DNA of 64,000 nucleotides from Burkholderiales bacterium (GCA_025359985.1 JANYDB010000020.1:1-64000), one strand, 5' to 3'. Shown: positions 1 through 9,860, counted from the stretch's first letter. Translations and numbers: made by a program. Notes: generated by a model not told the origin, from the letters alone.

Positions 1-88
1 CGGAAAGATAAATGTCCTCGCGTCCATCGCCGCGCGAGGTGACGTGATAGAGCGCGCCTGAAAATTCCAGTCTGAGTGGTCGGGCCAT
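1..88 (-). CDS. REP-associated / Y1 tyrosine transposase, N-terminal part (cut by window edge)
   Basis: Reading from the ATG at 88 towards the window edge gives 29 codons that start MARPLRLEFSGALYHV and continue with TSRGDGREDIYLS. This is the typical start of IS200-like (Y1) transposases of the REP-associated group, where the ALYHVTSRG stretch forms the first strand before the HUH motif. The catalytic HUH and Tyr would lie outside the window. Whether the gene is intact cannot be seen. It lies beside an orphan Rhs tip, which fits an unstable accessory spot. Confidence 0.72.
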   Translation of the reverse strand, partial: MARPLRLEFSGALYHVTSRGDGREDIYLS

Positions 89-320
89 GATTTAATAATT
101 ATCGCATGTGTGATGCAATAATGAAAGACCTGACCCCGTACGTTGTCGGCTTGAGTCAATACCCGCTCACTTTCGCGAACCGCAGCAATACCATCGACAC
201 TTAGGACACCGCCACGAGTTGCAGCAGCACCGGCTATACATTCGGCACCGTGCACTGTGGCCTCCAACGCAGTGGTTCCTGTCTTTGCTGTCTTTACCGC
301 CTTTGCCGCCTTTGCCGCAT
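89..320. other. Non-coding spacer with gene debris
   Basis: No convincing gene. A frame from the ATG at 121 runs only 28 codons before a stop. The right part holds four 9-bp repeats (listed separately). Probably decayed accessory DNA between the transposase and the toxin/immunity pair. Confidence 0.4.
283..318. repeat. Four tandem 9-bp repeats (CTTTRCCGC type)
   Basis: Units are CTTTGCTGT, CTTTACCGC, CTTTGCCGC and CTTTGCCGC, 36 bp in all. The same 9-mers recur three times at 917-943 inside the Rhs fragment. The period and consensus are seen directly; the cause (slippage or recombination between the two sites) is inference. Confidence 0.85.
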
Positions 321-560
321 CTATTCAAGAGCATCGTTTAACTCGACCAAAAGCCTTGCTGCTTTTATCTGCGAATCGCCTTTCAAAGGAGTTTGTTTGA
401 CAATCTCAGTAAGATGGAATCGCAACGCCATAAATATTTCCGTACCTGTCGATCCCTCTTCTATTGCTGTCCGCAGTTTAGCTGCATCTACAGCATGCCC
501 TTCCTTCTCCAAACGAGAAATTAATTCTTCAGCAGCTGCATAGTAATCAAAGTTGCTCAT
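321..560 (-). CDS. Small helical protein, putative immunity protein of the Rhs tip
   Basis: 79 residues starting [15 protein letters not shown]. The start at 560 is chosen because its ATG overlaps the stop of the upstream toxin frame as ATGA, so the two are translationally coupled. The sequence is acidic and predicted all-helical, with a central [17 protein letters not shown] stretch. I recall similar short helical proteins encoded right after polymorphic toxin genes, but I cannot name the family. Position directly after an Rhs C-terminal toxin tip is the main argument for an immunity role. Function is inferred, not shown. Confidence 0.55.
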   Translation of the reverse strand: MSNFDYYAAAEELISRLEKEGHAVDAAKLRTAIEEGSTGTEIFMALRFHLTEIVKQTPLKGDSQIKAARLLVELNDALE

Positions 561-1444
561 GGCATCCCCGTAAACCATTTCATTTGTACTCCGCCTGAAG
601 GCAGGACAACTTCTATGCCCCCACCTACATTTCCCCCAATTCCAGGGGCTGCTCGAGTAATAAATGGTGTACCAGGATTAAGCGTAGCCGCTTCTATGAA
701 GTTAGCATTTGATACGTTCGCTGCTGGGATACCGTACCTATTTGCATAACCGCTTGAGAGAGGATTTTCGAGCGACCAGAACTGTGCTTCAGCCGCTTGG
801 CTCTTGCCAGTTGTACCGATGCGATAGAGAGTTGCTCCGTTAGAGACTTCAGACCTTGCTGCTAACGCACCCACCGCCTTGCCTTGCGTGGCAATGCCAT
901 ACGGAGTAGTGATCCCCTTTACCGCCTTTACCGCCTTTGCCGCTACTTTAACAACACCCGCGCCGATGATAATGCCGCCATACAGATCGCCCGCCACGTT
1001 ACTCGCCCGATAAGCCAGTGAGCAGTCATCGATCCCACCAATATCCCATTTGTCCCGAATGTAGGAGGTGACGCCAAACGAGAGCCCATCACCAAAGCCT
1101 GCCGCCGTATCTACTATGCGTTGATCAAGCGGGTTGCCCCACGCCCATAAACCATACGGATCGGCGAATCTGAGCGGATTGCCGTTCACATATGCGTACG
1201 GATTAAAGCCCCCCGCCATGCCCATCGGATCACGCTGTAGATAGCGCCCGGTGACAGGGTCGTAATCCCGGAAGTAGTTGTAAAGAGATTTGCCTGACAC
1301 AAGTTTCTCTCGCCGACGCACCCAAACCCTAGCGCTGGCGGGGCTCTCCAGTCGGTTTCGCTCTGACGCGAATGCGCATCTTGGCAATTTTTGCCTGGAC
1401 GCGGTTTTTGAGATTTGCAGCGGCGAGGTCATGAGATGAATCAT
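557..1444 (-). CDS. Orphan Rhs C-terminal fragment with polymorphic toxin domain
   Basis: The frame carries the Rhs repeat-associated core at about residues 52-99 ([19 protein letters not shown], then [19 protein letters not shown]), the usual boundary before a variable toxin. After it come about 100 residues of pre-toxin linker ([20 protein letters not shown]) and a C-terminal domain beginning near LYRIGTTG. No Rhs barrel precedes it: residues 1-50 look like random translation. A GTG at 1300 ([10 protein letters not shown]) is another possible start. This is therefore a displaced tip rather than a full Rhs gene. The toxin type is unknown; the YRIG...AQFW pattern might suggest an ADP-ribosyltransferase-like fold, but this is a guess. 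Residues KAVKAVKG are encoded by a 9-bp repeat. Confidence 0.68.
   Translation of the reverse strand: MIHLMTSPLQISKTASRQKLPRCAFASERNRLESPASARVWVRRREKLVSGKSLYNYFRDYDPVTGRYLQRDPMGMAGGFNPYAYVNGNPLRFADPYGLWAWGNPLDQRIVDTAAGFGDGLSFGVTSYIRDKWDIGGIDDCSLAYRASNVAGDLYGGIIIGAGVVKVAAKAVKAVKGITTPYGIATQGKAVGALAARSEVSNGATLYRIGTTGKSQAAEAQFWSLENPLSSGYANRYGIPAANVSNANFIEAATLNPGTPFITRAAPGIGGNVGGGIEVVLPSGGVQMKWFTGMP
917..943. repeat. Three tandem 9-bp repeats within the Rhs fragment
   Basis: CTTTACCGC, CTTTACCGC, CTTTGCCGC. On the coding strand they give the in-frame residues KAVKAVKG. They share the exact 9-mer consensus of the repeats at 283-318, about 600 bp away. Confidence 0.85.
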
Positions 1445-1725
1445 AGCAGGCGGGATGGATTTTTATTCAGCCGCCGATTTCGTCAAGGGCGGGCGTATCG
1501 CGGCGCAGCGAACCCTTGTCCCACGGGGCTTTCCTTCGGTCATGGCCACGAAGAGAGCACGCTCAGACATGCGGCGCAAGGCGGGTGTCTCCCTTGCACC
1601 GCATGGTGACCGCGCGAAACTCCAGCATTGGTGCGACTCCTGGCGGCATTGCCTCGAAATGCCCGCCGCTGCCAGTGTTTATAATTATTATCCGCTTACG
1701 CGCTATGTCTTTTACGTTGTTATTT
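1445..1725. other. Spacer without recognisable gene
   Basis: About 280 bp between the Rhs remnant and the CoA transferase stop. Short frames on both strands show no family resemblance and no good ribosome binding site. Probably degenerate Rhs flank and the 3' region of the ppsA operon. I see no clear terminator. Confidence 0.4.
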
Positions 1726-3090
1726 TTACACCGCCACTCTAAACGACGCTGCTGTTTTAGCCTTCACCTCTTCTAGCGTGACGCCCGGGTGCAGCTCGGT
1801 TAACACCAGGCCTCTACGTCCTTCTGACCCAACCGTTTCAATCTCAAATACACACAGATCAGTAATGATCAGATTCACGACGCCCTTACCGGTTAACGGT
1901 AGGGAGCAATCTTTCAAAATCTTTGATGCCCCGTCTTTGGAGGTGTGTTCCATCAGCACCACGACTCTGCGCACGCCAGACACCAGATCCATCGCGCCGC
2001 CTGGCCCCTTTACCATTTTTCCGGGCACCATCCAGTTAGCCAGATCACCATTTTCGGCCACTTCAAGACCGCCGAGAATCGAGAGGTCGACATGCCCACC
2101 GCGAATCATGCCGAATGAATCCGCGCTTGAAAAAAAGCTGGAGCCGGGAATGGTGGTGATGGTTTGTTTACCGGCATTGATGAGGTCTGCGTCAATGGTT
2201 TCTTCGGTCGGGAATGGGCCAATCCCGAGCAAGCCGTTTTCGCTTTGCAGCGTCACATTCATACCGTCGGGAATATGATTGGCGACCAAAGTCGGGATGC
2301 CAATACCGAGATTGACGTAATAGCCGTCGCGCAATTCCCGGGCCGCACGTTTGGCCATGAGGTCACGAATCGGTGAATCTTTTTTCGATGAGGCACCGCC
2401 GTTGATGGTGCGAAACTCTATACGTTTTTCAAACTTCGGTCCCTGAATAATGCGATCCACAAAAATGCCCGGGGTGTGAATCTGGTCAGGCTCAAGCTCG
2501 CCAATTTCAACCAGCTCTTCAACTTCAGCCACCGTAACTTTGCCGCAGGTGGCGATCATCGGATTAAAATTACGGGTGGTTTTTCGATAAACCAGATTGC
2601 CTGCCTTGTCACCTTTCCACGCTTTCACAATCGACACATCGGCGTGAATAGCTTCTTCAAGAATAAATTCTTTGTCATCAAAAATATGCGTATGTTTACC
2701 CTCAGCGAGCTTGGTGCCGTAGGCAGTGCGGGTATAAAAACCAGGAATACCAGCACCACCGGCGCGAAATTTTTCAGCCAGTGTGCCCTGCGGGACAAGC
2801 TGCAGTTCGAGTTCATTGGCGAGCACCTGGCGCTCAAACTCCTTGTTCTCGCCGACATAGGAGGCGATCACTTTTTTAACTTGACGGGTCTTGAGCAACA
2901 GCCCCATGCCGAAGTCGTCCACACCGGCGTTATTACCCGCAATAGTTAGCCCTTTGACGCCAGAGTCGACCAGCGCCTGAATTAGATTTTCGGGAATGCC
3001 ACACAGACCAAAGCCGCCGGCGGCAATGGTGATGTTGTCTTTTAACAAACCAGCGAGAGCGGATTTTGCGTCCGCATAAACTTTGCTCAT
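1726..3090 (-). CDS. Fused 3-oxoacid CoA-transferase (subunits A and B in one chain)
   Basis: 454 residues. Residues 1-235 match the alpha subunit of succinyl-CoA:3-ketoacid (or acetate/butyrate-acetoacetate) CoA transferase, with [10 protein letters not shown] and AGNNAG. Residues 245-454 match the beta subunit, starting [19 protein letters not shown]. The catalytic glutamate lies in [11 protein letters not shown], about residue 284. The enzyme moves CoA between succinyl-CoA and acetoacetate-type acids. Most bacteria encode two separate subunits; here a linker of about 15 residues ([14 protein letters not shown]) joins them, as in mitochondrial SCOT. The start has a good GGAG site. It is the last gene of the ppsA-elaA-pcp cluster, 18 bp after pcp. 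Exact acyl substrate is not decided by sequence. Confidence 0.93.
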   Translation of the reverse strand: MSKVYADAKSALAGLLKDNITIAAGGFGLCGIPENLIQALVDSGVKGLTIAGNNAGVDDFGMGLLLKTRQVKKVIASYVGENKEFERQVLANELELQLVPQGTLAEKFRAGGAGIPGFYTRTAYGTKLAEGKHTHIFDDKEFILEEAIHADVSIVKAWKGDKAGNLVYRKTTRNFNPMIATCGKVTVAEVEELVEIGELEPDQIHTPGIFVDRIIQGPKFEKRIEFRTINGGASSKKDSPIRDLMAKRAARELRDGYYVNLGIGIPTLVANHIPDGMNVTLQSENGLLGIGPFPTEETIDADLINAGKQTITTIPGSSFFSSADSFGMIRGGHVDLSILGGLEVAENGDLANWMVPGKMVKGPGGAMDLVSGVRRVVVLMEHTSKDGASKILKDCSLPLTGKGVVNLIITDLCVFEIETVGSEGRRGLVLTELHPGVTLEEVKAKTAASFRVAV

Positions 3091-3108
3091 GATATTTTTT
3101 CTCCGGAA

Positions 3109-3768
3109 TTAGTGCAGTTTGCCACCGACTATTTTAATGTCGATATGATTTTGAATAGCCGCTATTATCGCCGCTTTCGTGCCTTCGACCATCGCCGCTA
3201 ACGAGAGCGCGGCCGTGTCGGCACGATTCAATATTTGCGATTCCAGAAACGGCACATGGATGAAACCTGCGCGGCTGGCTGATTGATGGATTGCGAGATG
3301 ATGCAGCACGCCGTAAATCAAGTGATTGCAGACAAAGGTTCCGGCGGTGTTGGAAATCTCGGCAGGCACTCCTGCCGAGATGATCGCGGTCATCATAGCT
3401 TTGAGCGGCAAGGTGCAAAAATAGGCGGCAGGTGCGTGCTCAACAATAGCCGTATCCACTGGCTGTGCGCCCGCATTATCGGCGATGCTTGCATCATTCA
3501 CATTGATCGCAATCCGCTCGATGCTCATCGCGGCCCGACTACCGGCCTGACCCAAGCAGAATATGAGTGCCGGTTTTAATTTATCGATGGCGCTGGTGAC
3601 GACGGTGATCGACTGGCCAAATTCAGTCGGCACAAGCAACTTTTCAACACGACAACCCAACATCATGTCGGGCAACGCCTTGACGATTTGCCATGACGGA
3701 TTAATTTTCTCACCGCCGAACGGCGCGAAGCCGGTGACCAGAATAATCTTCGGCAACTTGGGTAACAT
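3109..3768 (-). CDS. pcp: Pyroglutamyl-peptidase I (pyrrolidone-carboxylate peptidase)
   Basis: 219 residues, close to the usual 215. A cytosolic cysteine peptidase (family C15) that removes N-terminal pyroglutamate. The N-terminus ILVTGFAPFGGEKINPSW is diagnostic. The catalytic triad is visible: Glu in MSIERIAIN (about 84), Cys in NTAGTFVCNHLIYG (about 147) and His in GFIHVPF (about 171). The ATG shares one base with the stop of the upstream acetyltransferase (TAATG), so the two are translationally coupled. Confidence 0.95.
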   Translation of the reverse strand: MLPKLPKIILVTGFAPFGGEKINPSWQIVKALPDMMLGCRVEKLLVPTEFGQSITVVTSAIDKLKPALIFCLGQAGSRAAMSIERIAINVNDASIADNAGAQPVDTAIVEHAPAAYFCTLPLKAMMTAIISAGVPAEISNTAGTFVCNHLIYGVLHHLAIHQSASRAGFIHVPFLESQILNRADTAALSLAAMVEGTKAAIIAAIQNHIDIKIVGGKLH

Positions 3769-4286
3769 TACGCGGGGATCTGCAAATGGCGTCCTGCGTC
3801 AACTACATCAATGGCTCGATAACTCCGCACCATCTCCACATGTGCAATCCCGTCTTCGATATAAATTTCTGATGACCTCACGAAACCGAGTTCGTTATAA
3901 AATTTTTCCAATCGATGTTGTGCGCCAATTCTATTGGCTTGGCCTGGATACAAAACATCGTGTCGCGCCAAGGCTTCGGCCATTAATATTTTGCCGTAAC
4001 CGCGACCGCGAAACGGGCCGGGCGTGACCACGCGGCCAATGGAGGGCTCCGAATATTTGACGCCCGGATCAACCAGACGACAGTAGGCAGCGAGCTCGCG
4101 CCCATTAATCTGGGCGTTGACATTTGACCACCCAAGCAAATGCCATGAAAGCAAATCCGCACCGTCGTTATCCTGGAACGGGCAATTTTGCTCCATGATA
4201 AAAACCTCGATGCGCGCAGCCGATACGGTGTACCAATCTTGAATCGTTAGATCATCGAAACGCATAAATTGCCATTGCAGCGACAT
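3768..4286 (-). CDS. elaA: ElaA-type GNAT N-acetyltransferase
   Basis: 172 residues. The pattern WYTVSAARIEVFIMEQNCPFQDND near the N-terminus is typical of the ElaA family, and the acetyl-CoA loop appears as VTPGPFRGRGYGKILM. It belongs to the GNAT superfamily; the physiological acceptor of ElaA proteins is not established. The gene starts 9 bp after the ppsA stop and overlaps pcp by one base, so it is co-transcribed. The symbol is by family resemblance only. Confidence 0.85.
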   Translation of the reverse strand: MSLQWQFMRFDDLTIQDWYTVSAARIEVFIMEQNCPFQDNDGADLLSWHLLGWSNVNAQINGRELAAYCRLVDPGVKYSEPSIGRVVTPGPFRGRGYGKILMAEALARHDVLYPGQANRIGAQHRLEKFYNELGFVRSSEIYIEDGIAHVEMVRSYRAIDVVDAGRHLQIPA

Positions 4287-4295
4287 GCCTATTGC

Positions 4296-6716
4296 CTATT
4301 TCACTTTGGCCAGATGCAGCCAGGTTTCGACGACGGTGTCGGGATTCAGGCTCATGCTTTCGATGCCTTCTTTCATCAACCACTCAGCCAAATCGGGATA
4401 ATCCGATGGTCCCTGCCCGCAAATACCCACGTATTTGTTGGCTTTGCGACACGCTTGAATTGCCATATGCAGCATTTGTTTTACGGCGGGATCGCGCTCA
4501 TCAAAGGCGTCCATCACCAGCCCCGAATCGCGATCAAGCGCCAGTGTCAATTGCGTCATATCATTGGAGCCGATAGAAAATCCGTCGAAGCGTTCCAAAA
4601 ACTGATCGGCCAAAATCGCGTTGGATGGAATCTCGCACATCATCACAATTTTCAGATTATTTTTTCCACGCTCCAGACCGAACTCTTGCATGATCGCCAG
4701 TACCTGATCAGCTTCTTTTAGAGTGCGTACGAACGGCACCATTAGCTCAACATTAGTAAGCCCCATGGTATCGCGCACGTATTTCATGGCTTCGCATTCG
4801 AGCTTGAAACAATCACGAAAGCTGTGCGCAATGTAGCGTGATGCGCCACGAAACCCGAGCATCGGGTTTTCTTCTGTCGGCTCGTAACGCGGGCCGCCAA
4901 TCAGGTTACGATATTCATTGGATTTAAAATCAGACAAACGCACGATGACTTTTTTCGGATAGAAAGCCGCCGCAATAGTGGCCACCCCTTCGATCATTTT
5001 CTTGACATAAAAATCAACCGGGTCTGCATAGCCACGCGACTGCTTTTTAACTTCGGCCTGCAAATCAGGCGGCAGTTTGGCGTAATCTAGACAGGCTTTG
5101 GGGTGAATGCCAATGGTGTTGGAAATAATAAACTCCAGACGCGCCAAGCCAACCCCATCGTTGGGCAATTGCGCGAAATCGAAAGCGAGCTCGGGGTTGC
5201 CTACATTCATAGCGATCTTGACCGAAATCTCCGGCATTTTATCGAGCGAAACCTCAATCACTTCAAACGGTACACGGCCTCGATAAATATGGCCGGTGTC
5301 GCCCTCACAGCAACTGGCGGTAATGTCTTCACCATCCTTGATTAGGTCAGTCGCATCTTCACAGCCGACAATCGCGGGCACGCCCAATTCGCGGGCGATG
5401 ATCGCGGCATGACAGGTGCGCCCTCCACGATTGGTAATTATCGCTGCCGCTTTTTTCATCACCGGCTCCCAGTTTGGGTCGGTCATGTCGGTGACGATCA
5501 CATCGCCTTCGCGAAATAAATGAATTTCGGAAACATCTTTAATCATGCGCGCCGGGCCGATGCCCACTTTGCCGCCAATGGCGCGGCCTTCGGCAATCTT
5601 TACGCCTGCAGCTTTCATGCGATAACGCGTCAACACATCGGTGCGGGTCTGTTGAGATTTAACGGTTTCAGGACGCGCTTGCAAAATATAGAGCTTGCCG
5701 TCATTACCGTCTTTGCCCCATTCAATATCCATCGGACGACCGTAGTGTTTTTCAATCGCAACCGCGTAATGGGCAAGTTCTTCAACCTCGGCATCGGTTA
5801 GTGAAAACTGATCACGCTCGATGCGATCAACCGGCTGCACGACGACAGATTTACCGGCTGATTGCGCATCGCTAAAAATCATTTTTTCGGCTTTGGTGCC
5901 GAGACTGCGGCGCAACACGGCGGGCTTGCCTTCGCTCAGGCAACGCTTGCCCACATAAAACTCATCCGGATTAACCGCGCCCTGCACCACCATTTCGCCC
6001 AGGCCATAGCTTGAGGTAATAAACACGACATCGCGAAAACCGGATTCGGTGTCGAGCGAAAATAGCACGCCTGCCGCACCAGAATCCGAGCGCACCATGC
6101 GCTGCACACCGGCGCTCAGAGCCACCTCGGCGTGGGCAAAGTCTTTGTGGACACGATAGGCGATGGCGCGGTCGTTGTAGAGCGAGGCGAAAACGTGTTT
6201 GATCGCGTCGAGGATGTTTTCAATACCTTTGATATTGAGGAATGTTTCCTGCTGCCCGGCGAACGAGGCATCGGGTAAATCTTCAGCGGTAGCCGATGAA
6301 CGCACCGCCCAACTGGCTTGGGTATCGTTGCTGGTGAGCTCCACATACGCACGCCGAATTTCAGCTTCCAGCGTAGGTTGAAGTGGCGCTTTGATCACCC
6401 AATCACGCACCATTGCACCGGTTTTGTTGAGCGCCGGAATATCGTCAACATTTAAATTGATCAATGCGGCGTTGATTTTTTCGGTTAGCTGGTTGTGTTT
6501 CAAAAAATCACGGAATGCGTCCGCCGTGGTTGCAAACCCGCCCGGAACACGCACCCCAGCTTCAGCTAATTGGCTGATCAATTCCCCCAGCGAAGAATTT
6601 TTTCCACCAACGGTCGCCACATCATCCATGCGCAGCGTTGCGAGCGGCAGAACCAAGGGAAGCGGCATGGCAGGCGAAGCAGAAGGGGGGAAAGGCGGGG
6701 AAGAAGAGAAAGACAT
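4296..6716 (-). CDS. ppsA: Phosphoenolpyruvate synthase
   Basis: 806 residues, slightly longer than the usual 790. It converts pyruvate, ATP and water to PEP, AMP and phosphate in gluconeogenesis. Order of domains: ATP-grasp-like nucleotide-binding half ([30 protein letters not shown]); phosphohistidine swivel domain with [15 protein letters not shown] (His about 436); C-terminal PEP/pyruvate TIM barrel with [17 protein letters not shown] and the catalytic Cys region GICGQGPSD. The first 16 residues are Ser/Pro-rich and not conserved, so the ATG at 6668 is an alternative start. The gene is divergent from ppsR, which encodes its regulator. Confidence 0.97.
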   Translation of the reverse strand: MSFSSSPPFPPSASPAMPLPLVLPLATLRMDDVATVGGKNSSLGELISQLAEAGVRVPGGFATTADAFRDFLKHNQLTEKINAALINLNVDDIPALNKTGAMVRDWVIKAPLQPTLEAEIRRAYVELTSNDTQASWAVRSSATAEDLPDASFAGQQETFLNIKGIENILDAIKHVFASLYNDRAIAYRVHKDFAHAEVALSAGVQRMVRSDSGAAGVLFSLDTESGFRDVVFITSSYGLGEMVVQGAVNPDEFYVGKRCLSEGKPAVLRRSLGTKAEKMIFSDAQSAGKSVVVQPVDRIERDQFSLTDAEVEELAHYAVAIEKHYGRPMDIEWGKDGNDGKLYILQARPETVKSQQTRTDVLTRYRMKAAGVKIAEGRAIGGKVGIGPARMIKDVSEIHLFREGDVIVTDMTDPNWEPVMKKAAAIITNRGGRTCHAAIIARELGVPAIVGCEDATDLIKDGEDITASCCEGDTGHIYRGRVPFEVIEVSLDKMPEISVKIAMNVGNPELAFDFAQLPNDGVGLARLEFIISNTIGIHPKACLDYAKLPPDLQAEVKKQSRGYADPVDFYVKKMIEGVATIAAAFYPKKVIVRLSDFKSNEYRNLIGGPRYEPTEENPMLGFRGASRYIAHSFRDCFKLECEAMKYVRDTMGLTNVELMVPFVRTLKEADQVLAIMQEFGLERGKNNLKIVMMCEIPSNAILADQFLERFDGFSIGSNDMTQLTLALDRDSGLVMDAFDERDPAVKQMLHMAIQACRKANKYVGICGQGPSDYPDLAEWLMKEGIESMSLNPDTVVETWLHLAKVK

Positions 6717-6788
6717 GGCAGATCCGGTGAGGGTTGAAATTAATGTTTAAGGCTTAACCTACGCGGCGGCGGCGGAAGTTGAGCCATA

Positions 6789-6794
6789 ATTATA
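6789..6794 (-). promoter_or_regulatory. Candidate -10 box for ppsA
   Basis: The minus strand reads GCTATAATTATGG here, a perfect TATAAT, about 73 bp before the ppsA start. A matching -35 is weak (TGCAGC at 17 bp spacing). The 122-bp spacer 6717-6838 must carry both the ppsA and ppsR promoters. Confidence 0.35.
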
Positions 6795-6838
6795 GCGTCG
6801 CTGCTCCATTTGCTGCAGCGCAATAACAGGGAAAACCC

Positions 6839-7663
6839 ATGCCTCACCGCAGAACCGCCTTTTTTGTCTCGGATCGAACCGGCATTACGGTTGAAATGTT
6901 GGGTAATTCACTGCTCACCCAGTTTGACGATATCGAATTCCAGCGCGTCACCCTGCCATTTGTGGACAATCTTGAGAAAGTCCGCGAGGTGATGAACCGG
7001 ATTGAGCGGGCGAATGCCGCATCGGGCATGCGTTCACTGGTGTTCACGTCGCTGATGAAACCAGATCTACGTGAGGAAATCAATAAGGCCAATTGCATGG
7101 TGCTCGATGTGGTGGATCGTTTTATCGTGCCCCTGGAAGAAGAGCTGGGCACTAAATCTGCCCACGCGATTGGCCGTAGCCATTCAGCCGGCAATTTTAA
7201 AGACTACAACCACCGCATTGAAGCGGTGAATTACACCTTGGCTCACGACGATGGCATGACCAACCGTAATCTGGAGCAGGCCGACATTATTTTGGTGGGC
7301 GTATCGCGTTCCGGCAAAACCCCGACCTGCCTTTATCTGGCGCTGCAATTCGGAGTCAAGGCGGCTAACTATCCGCTGATCCCGGAAGATTTGGAACGCA
7401 TGAAACTACCACCGGCTTTGCTGCCACTGCGGCATAAGGTGTATGGGCTAACTATCATGCCGGATCGGCTTCAGCAAATTCGCCAGGAACGTAAGCCTGA
7501 TAGCAAATATGCCTCAATCGAGAACTGCAAATGGGAAGTCACGGCGGCGGAAACGTTGATGCAGCAAGCCGGTATCGCGCATCTGAATTCGACCACTAAA
7601 AGCATCGAAGAATTAGCTACTACGCTGCTGCATGAGGCGCATTTGGTGAGGCGTGTTTACTAA
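6839..7663 (+). CDS. ppsR: PEP synthase regulatory protein (bifunctional kinase/pyrophosphorylase, DUF299)
   Basis: 274 residues, full length. PpsR proteins inactivate PEP synthase by ADP-dependent phosphorylation of a Thr beside the catalytic His, and restore it by phosphate-dependent removal. The N-terminus RTAFFVSDRTGITVEMLG and the P-loop-like GVSRSGKTPTCLYLA (about 154-168) are diagnostic, as is ASIENCKWEV near the C-terminus. The target residue is present in the neighbouring PpsA as TCH (435-436). The divergent arrangement with ppsA is the usual one in proteobacteria. Confidence 0.96.
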   Translation: MPHRRTAFFVSDRTGITVEMLGNSLLTQFDDIEFQRVTLPFVDNLEKVREVMNRIERANAASGMRSLVFTSLMKPDLREEINKANCMVLDVVDRFIVPLEEELGTKSAHAIGRSHSAGNFKDYNHRIEAVNYTLAHDDGMTNRNLEQADIILVGVSRSGKTPTCLYLALQFGVKAANYPLIPEDLERMKLPPALLPLRHKVYGLTIMPDRLQQIRQERKPDSKYASIENCKWEVTAAETLMQQAGIAHLNSTTKSIEELATTLLHEAHLVRRVY

Positions 7664-7727
7664 AATACGATAGCAACACAATAACAACACATTGGGCCGA
7701 ATAAAATCTAAATGGCCTAATATTGAC

Positions 7728-7763
7728 GGGCGTTTTGAGCCACTTTTGGCTCAAAAGCCGCCC
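7728..7763 (+). terminator. Hairpin downstream of ppsR
   Basis: Ten-bp perfect stem TTTTGAGCCA / TGGCTCAAAA with a CTTT loop, extended by GGGCG / CGCCC across a 2-nt bulge. It lies 65 bp after the ppsR stop and is followed within 12 nt by a T-rich stretch (GTTTTATTTTCC). Likely a terminator, though the U-run is not immediate. Confidence 0.6.
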
Positions 7764-7970
7764 TGGATATAGCGTTTTATTTTCCTTTTAGCTTGCTTGA
7801 TATGGGCTTTGATCCGTTGTTTTTATGCCCATGCTCAATAACAACTCAGCTCGTTTCATTGAGTAAGCACCGCTTTTGTGCCATGATTATTGAGTAAAAA
7901 TAAAGCCGTTAGACCTGAATCAAAGACCTTCAAAAATAAAATTACCATTTCATCTCGCGAGGAGAATTTC

Positions 7971-9860
7971 ATGTCACTGAAAAAACGTCTTATTCCTGCA
8001 CTGGTTGGCTCTGCACTGGCATTAGGTGCCACTAGCGTCCACGCCGTTAAATTTACCGGTGTTTTTGTGTTTGGCGACAGCTTGTCGGATGCGGGTTATT
8101 TCCGCCCTTTTTTAGCAGGTATTGGCGTACCGGCTGCAGCCGTGCCGGGACTTGGCCGCTTCACGACCAATCCTGGTCCAGTTTGGGCTGAACTGATTGC
8201 TACCAACTACGGTGGCAACCCTAATCCGGCTAATGCAGGCGGGCAAAATTATTCCCAAGGTGGCGCACGCGTCGCCGCCAGCAACCCCAACGACACACCG
8301 CTTGGCGGCAATGCTAACCGTTCGATAACGACCCAGATTACTGAATATTTGGCCGTCAATGGTTCTGCCGATCCGCGTGCTTTGTACGCGGTATGGGCAG
8401 GCGCCAATGATATTTTCCAAACTCTGCCAGCCATCAGCGGCGGTACGGTCAATCCAAGCACGTTCCTCGCCCAAACGACCGGTGCAGAAGTGCAACAAAT
8501 TGCCCGCCTGCAGGCGGCCGGTGCCAAATATATTCTGGTATTCGGGCTGCCTGATATCGGCTCAACACCCGCCTTTAGTTCACTACTGGGTGCTCCACCT
8601 GCGCAGACTGCAGCCGGTACACAACTATCCGCCGGTTACAACATCAATTTGTTTAACGCGATTGCCGCAAGCGGTTTGCATGTTATCCCGGTTGATACCT
8701 TTACCCTGATTTCTGAAGTAAAAGCCAATGCAGCCGCTTTCGGTTTTACCAACACAACTCTGCCAGCTTGCTTGCCTGTTGGTAGCACATCGCTGACCTG
8801 TTCTGCTGCCAATTCGGTGCCGGGCAGCTCGACAACTTATCTGTTTGCCGATGCCGTTCATCCCTCGTCAGCCGCGCACGCGATAACGGCTGACTTTGTC
8901 AAAGCCTTGATTGATGGGCCTAATGCTTATTCGACCATGGCTGAGGTACCGCTTTCTACCCGTGCCGCGCATATCCGTACGCTCGATGAAGGCTTGCGTT
9001 CAGGTCAAGGCGCTGCAGTCGGCAAGCTGACCGCGTTTGCCGCGGGTGACGGCGGTAAGTTCAATATTGAGACCAATCCATTGAGCCCGCAGACGGATTC
9101 GAAAAATCGTTCGGGAACGGTTGGTGTTACGTTCCGCGCATCAGACGCCATGACGTTCGGCGTGGCGATCGGCAAAACCACGGCGGACGCAACCATGGGC
9201 TCACTCGGTAAATTTAAAACCGATGAAAGCGCTGGCTCGGTATTTGGTGCCTACAAAGACGGCGGCTTCTACGGCAATTTCTCGGCGTCTGTTGCCAATA
9301 TCAAATTCAACGATATTCAGCGCTATATCAAGCTGGGCCAGGTAATTCGCACCAACACCGCTAACACTTCGGGTGATAACGCATCAGCTAACCTGACCGT
9401 CGGGTATGACTTTGCGATGGGCAGTTTGAGTATTGGCCCATTCATTAGCATGACGATGCAAAGCGTGAGCGTCGGTGAGTTCACCGAAAACAATGCTAAC
9501 CCGCTTGAGCAATCGAGCCGGTTAAAAATCAGCGCTCAGGATCGTTCATCCAACGTCACCAGCGTCGGTGCGCGCGCCAGCTTCGCTCTCGGCAAGTGGA
9601 CCCCGTTTGCGCGGGTTTCGTTTGATCAGGAAAACAAGCGCGATGCACGTGAAGTCACCGCATCACCAGTGACCGTTACGCAAGGTATCACCTACAGCAT
9701 CCCAGGCTATCAGCCCAACAAAAAATGGGGTAGCAGCACGATTGGCATTCGCGGCTACATCACTGACCAGATCAGCTTGGCCGTGATGTACACCAGCGTA
9801 TTCAGCAGCGACAATATTAAACAAGATGGTGTTACAGCCAATATTGGGTTTGCGTTTTAA
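7971..9860 (+). CDS. GDSL/SGNH esterase autotransporter (EstA/ApeE type)
   Basis: 629 residues from the ATG at 7971, chosen because it has a strong GAGGAG site and directly starts a signal peptide (MSLKKRLIPALVGSALALG, cleavage after VHA). An in-frame ATG at 7890 would place 27 extra residues ahead of the signal. The passenger has SGNH blocks: FGDSLSDAG with nucleophile Ser about 37, a Gly block QGGARVA, GAND with Asn about 147, and DAVHPS with the catalytic Asp and His near 320. Residues from about 370 form the autotransporter beta-barrel, ending NIGFAF with the terminal Phe needed for Bam-dependent assembly. It is a surface esterase/lipase; substrate unknown. It appears monocistronic, with a terminator after it. 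Confidence 0.93.
   Translation: MSLKKRLIPALVGSALALGATSVHAVKFTGVFVFGDSLSDAGYFRPFLAGIGVPAAAVPGLGRFTTNPGPVWAELIATNYGGNPNPANAGGQNYSQGGARVAASNPNDTPLGGNANRSITTQITEYLAVNGSADPRALYAVWAGANDIFQTLPAISGGTVNPSTFLAQTTGAEVQQIARLQAAGAKYILVFGLPDIGSTPAFSSLLGAPPAQTAAGTQLSAGYNINLFNAIAASGLHVIPVDTFTLISEVKANAAAFGFTNTTLPACLPVGSTSLTCSAANSVPGSSTTYLFADAVHPSSAAHAITADFVKALIDGPNAYSTMAEVPLSTRAAHIRTLDEGLRSGQGAAVGKLTAFAAGDGGKFNIETNPLSPQTDSKNRSGTVGVTFRASDAMTFGVAIGKTTADATMGSLGKFKTDESAGSVFGAYKDGGFYGNFSASVANIKFNDIQRYIKLGQVIRTNTANTSGDNASANLTVGYDFAMGSLSIGPFISMTMQSVSVGEFTENNANPLEQSSRLKISAQDRSSNVTSVGARASFALGKWTPFARVSFDQENKRDAREVTASPVTVTQGITYSIPGYQPNKKWGSSTIGIRGYITDQISLAVMYTSVFSSDNIKQDGVTANIGFAF

Noticed and set aside
121-204. Short frame starting MKDLTPYVVGLSQ
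   Set aside because: Only 28 codons, no similarity recognised, stop in frame; treated as debris.
283-318. CRISPR-like array
   Set aside because: Units are 9 bp without spacers; no cas genes in the window.
1761-1778. Similarity of CACCTCTTCTAG in the CoA transferase gene to the spacer at 52410
   Set aside because: One copy is plain coding sequence for a conserved protein end; a 12-mer match can be chance.
7890-7970. Upstream ATG of the esterase autotransporter adding 27 residues
   Set aside because: It would bury the signal peptide; the ATG at 7971 has a strong GAGGAG site.
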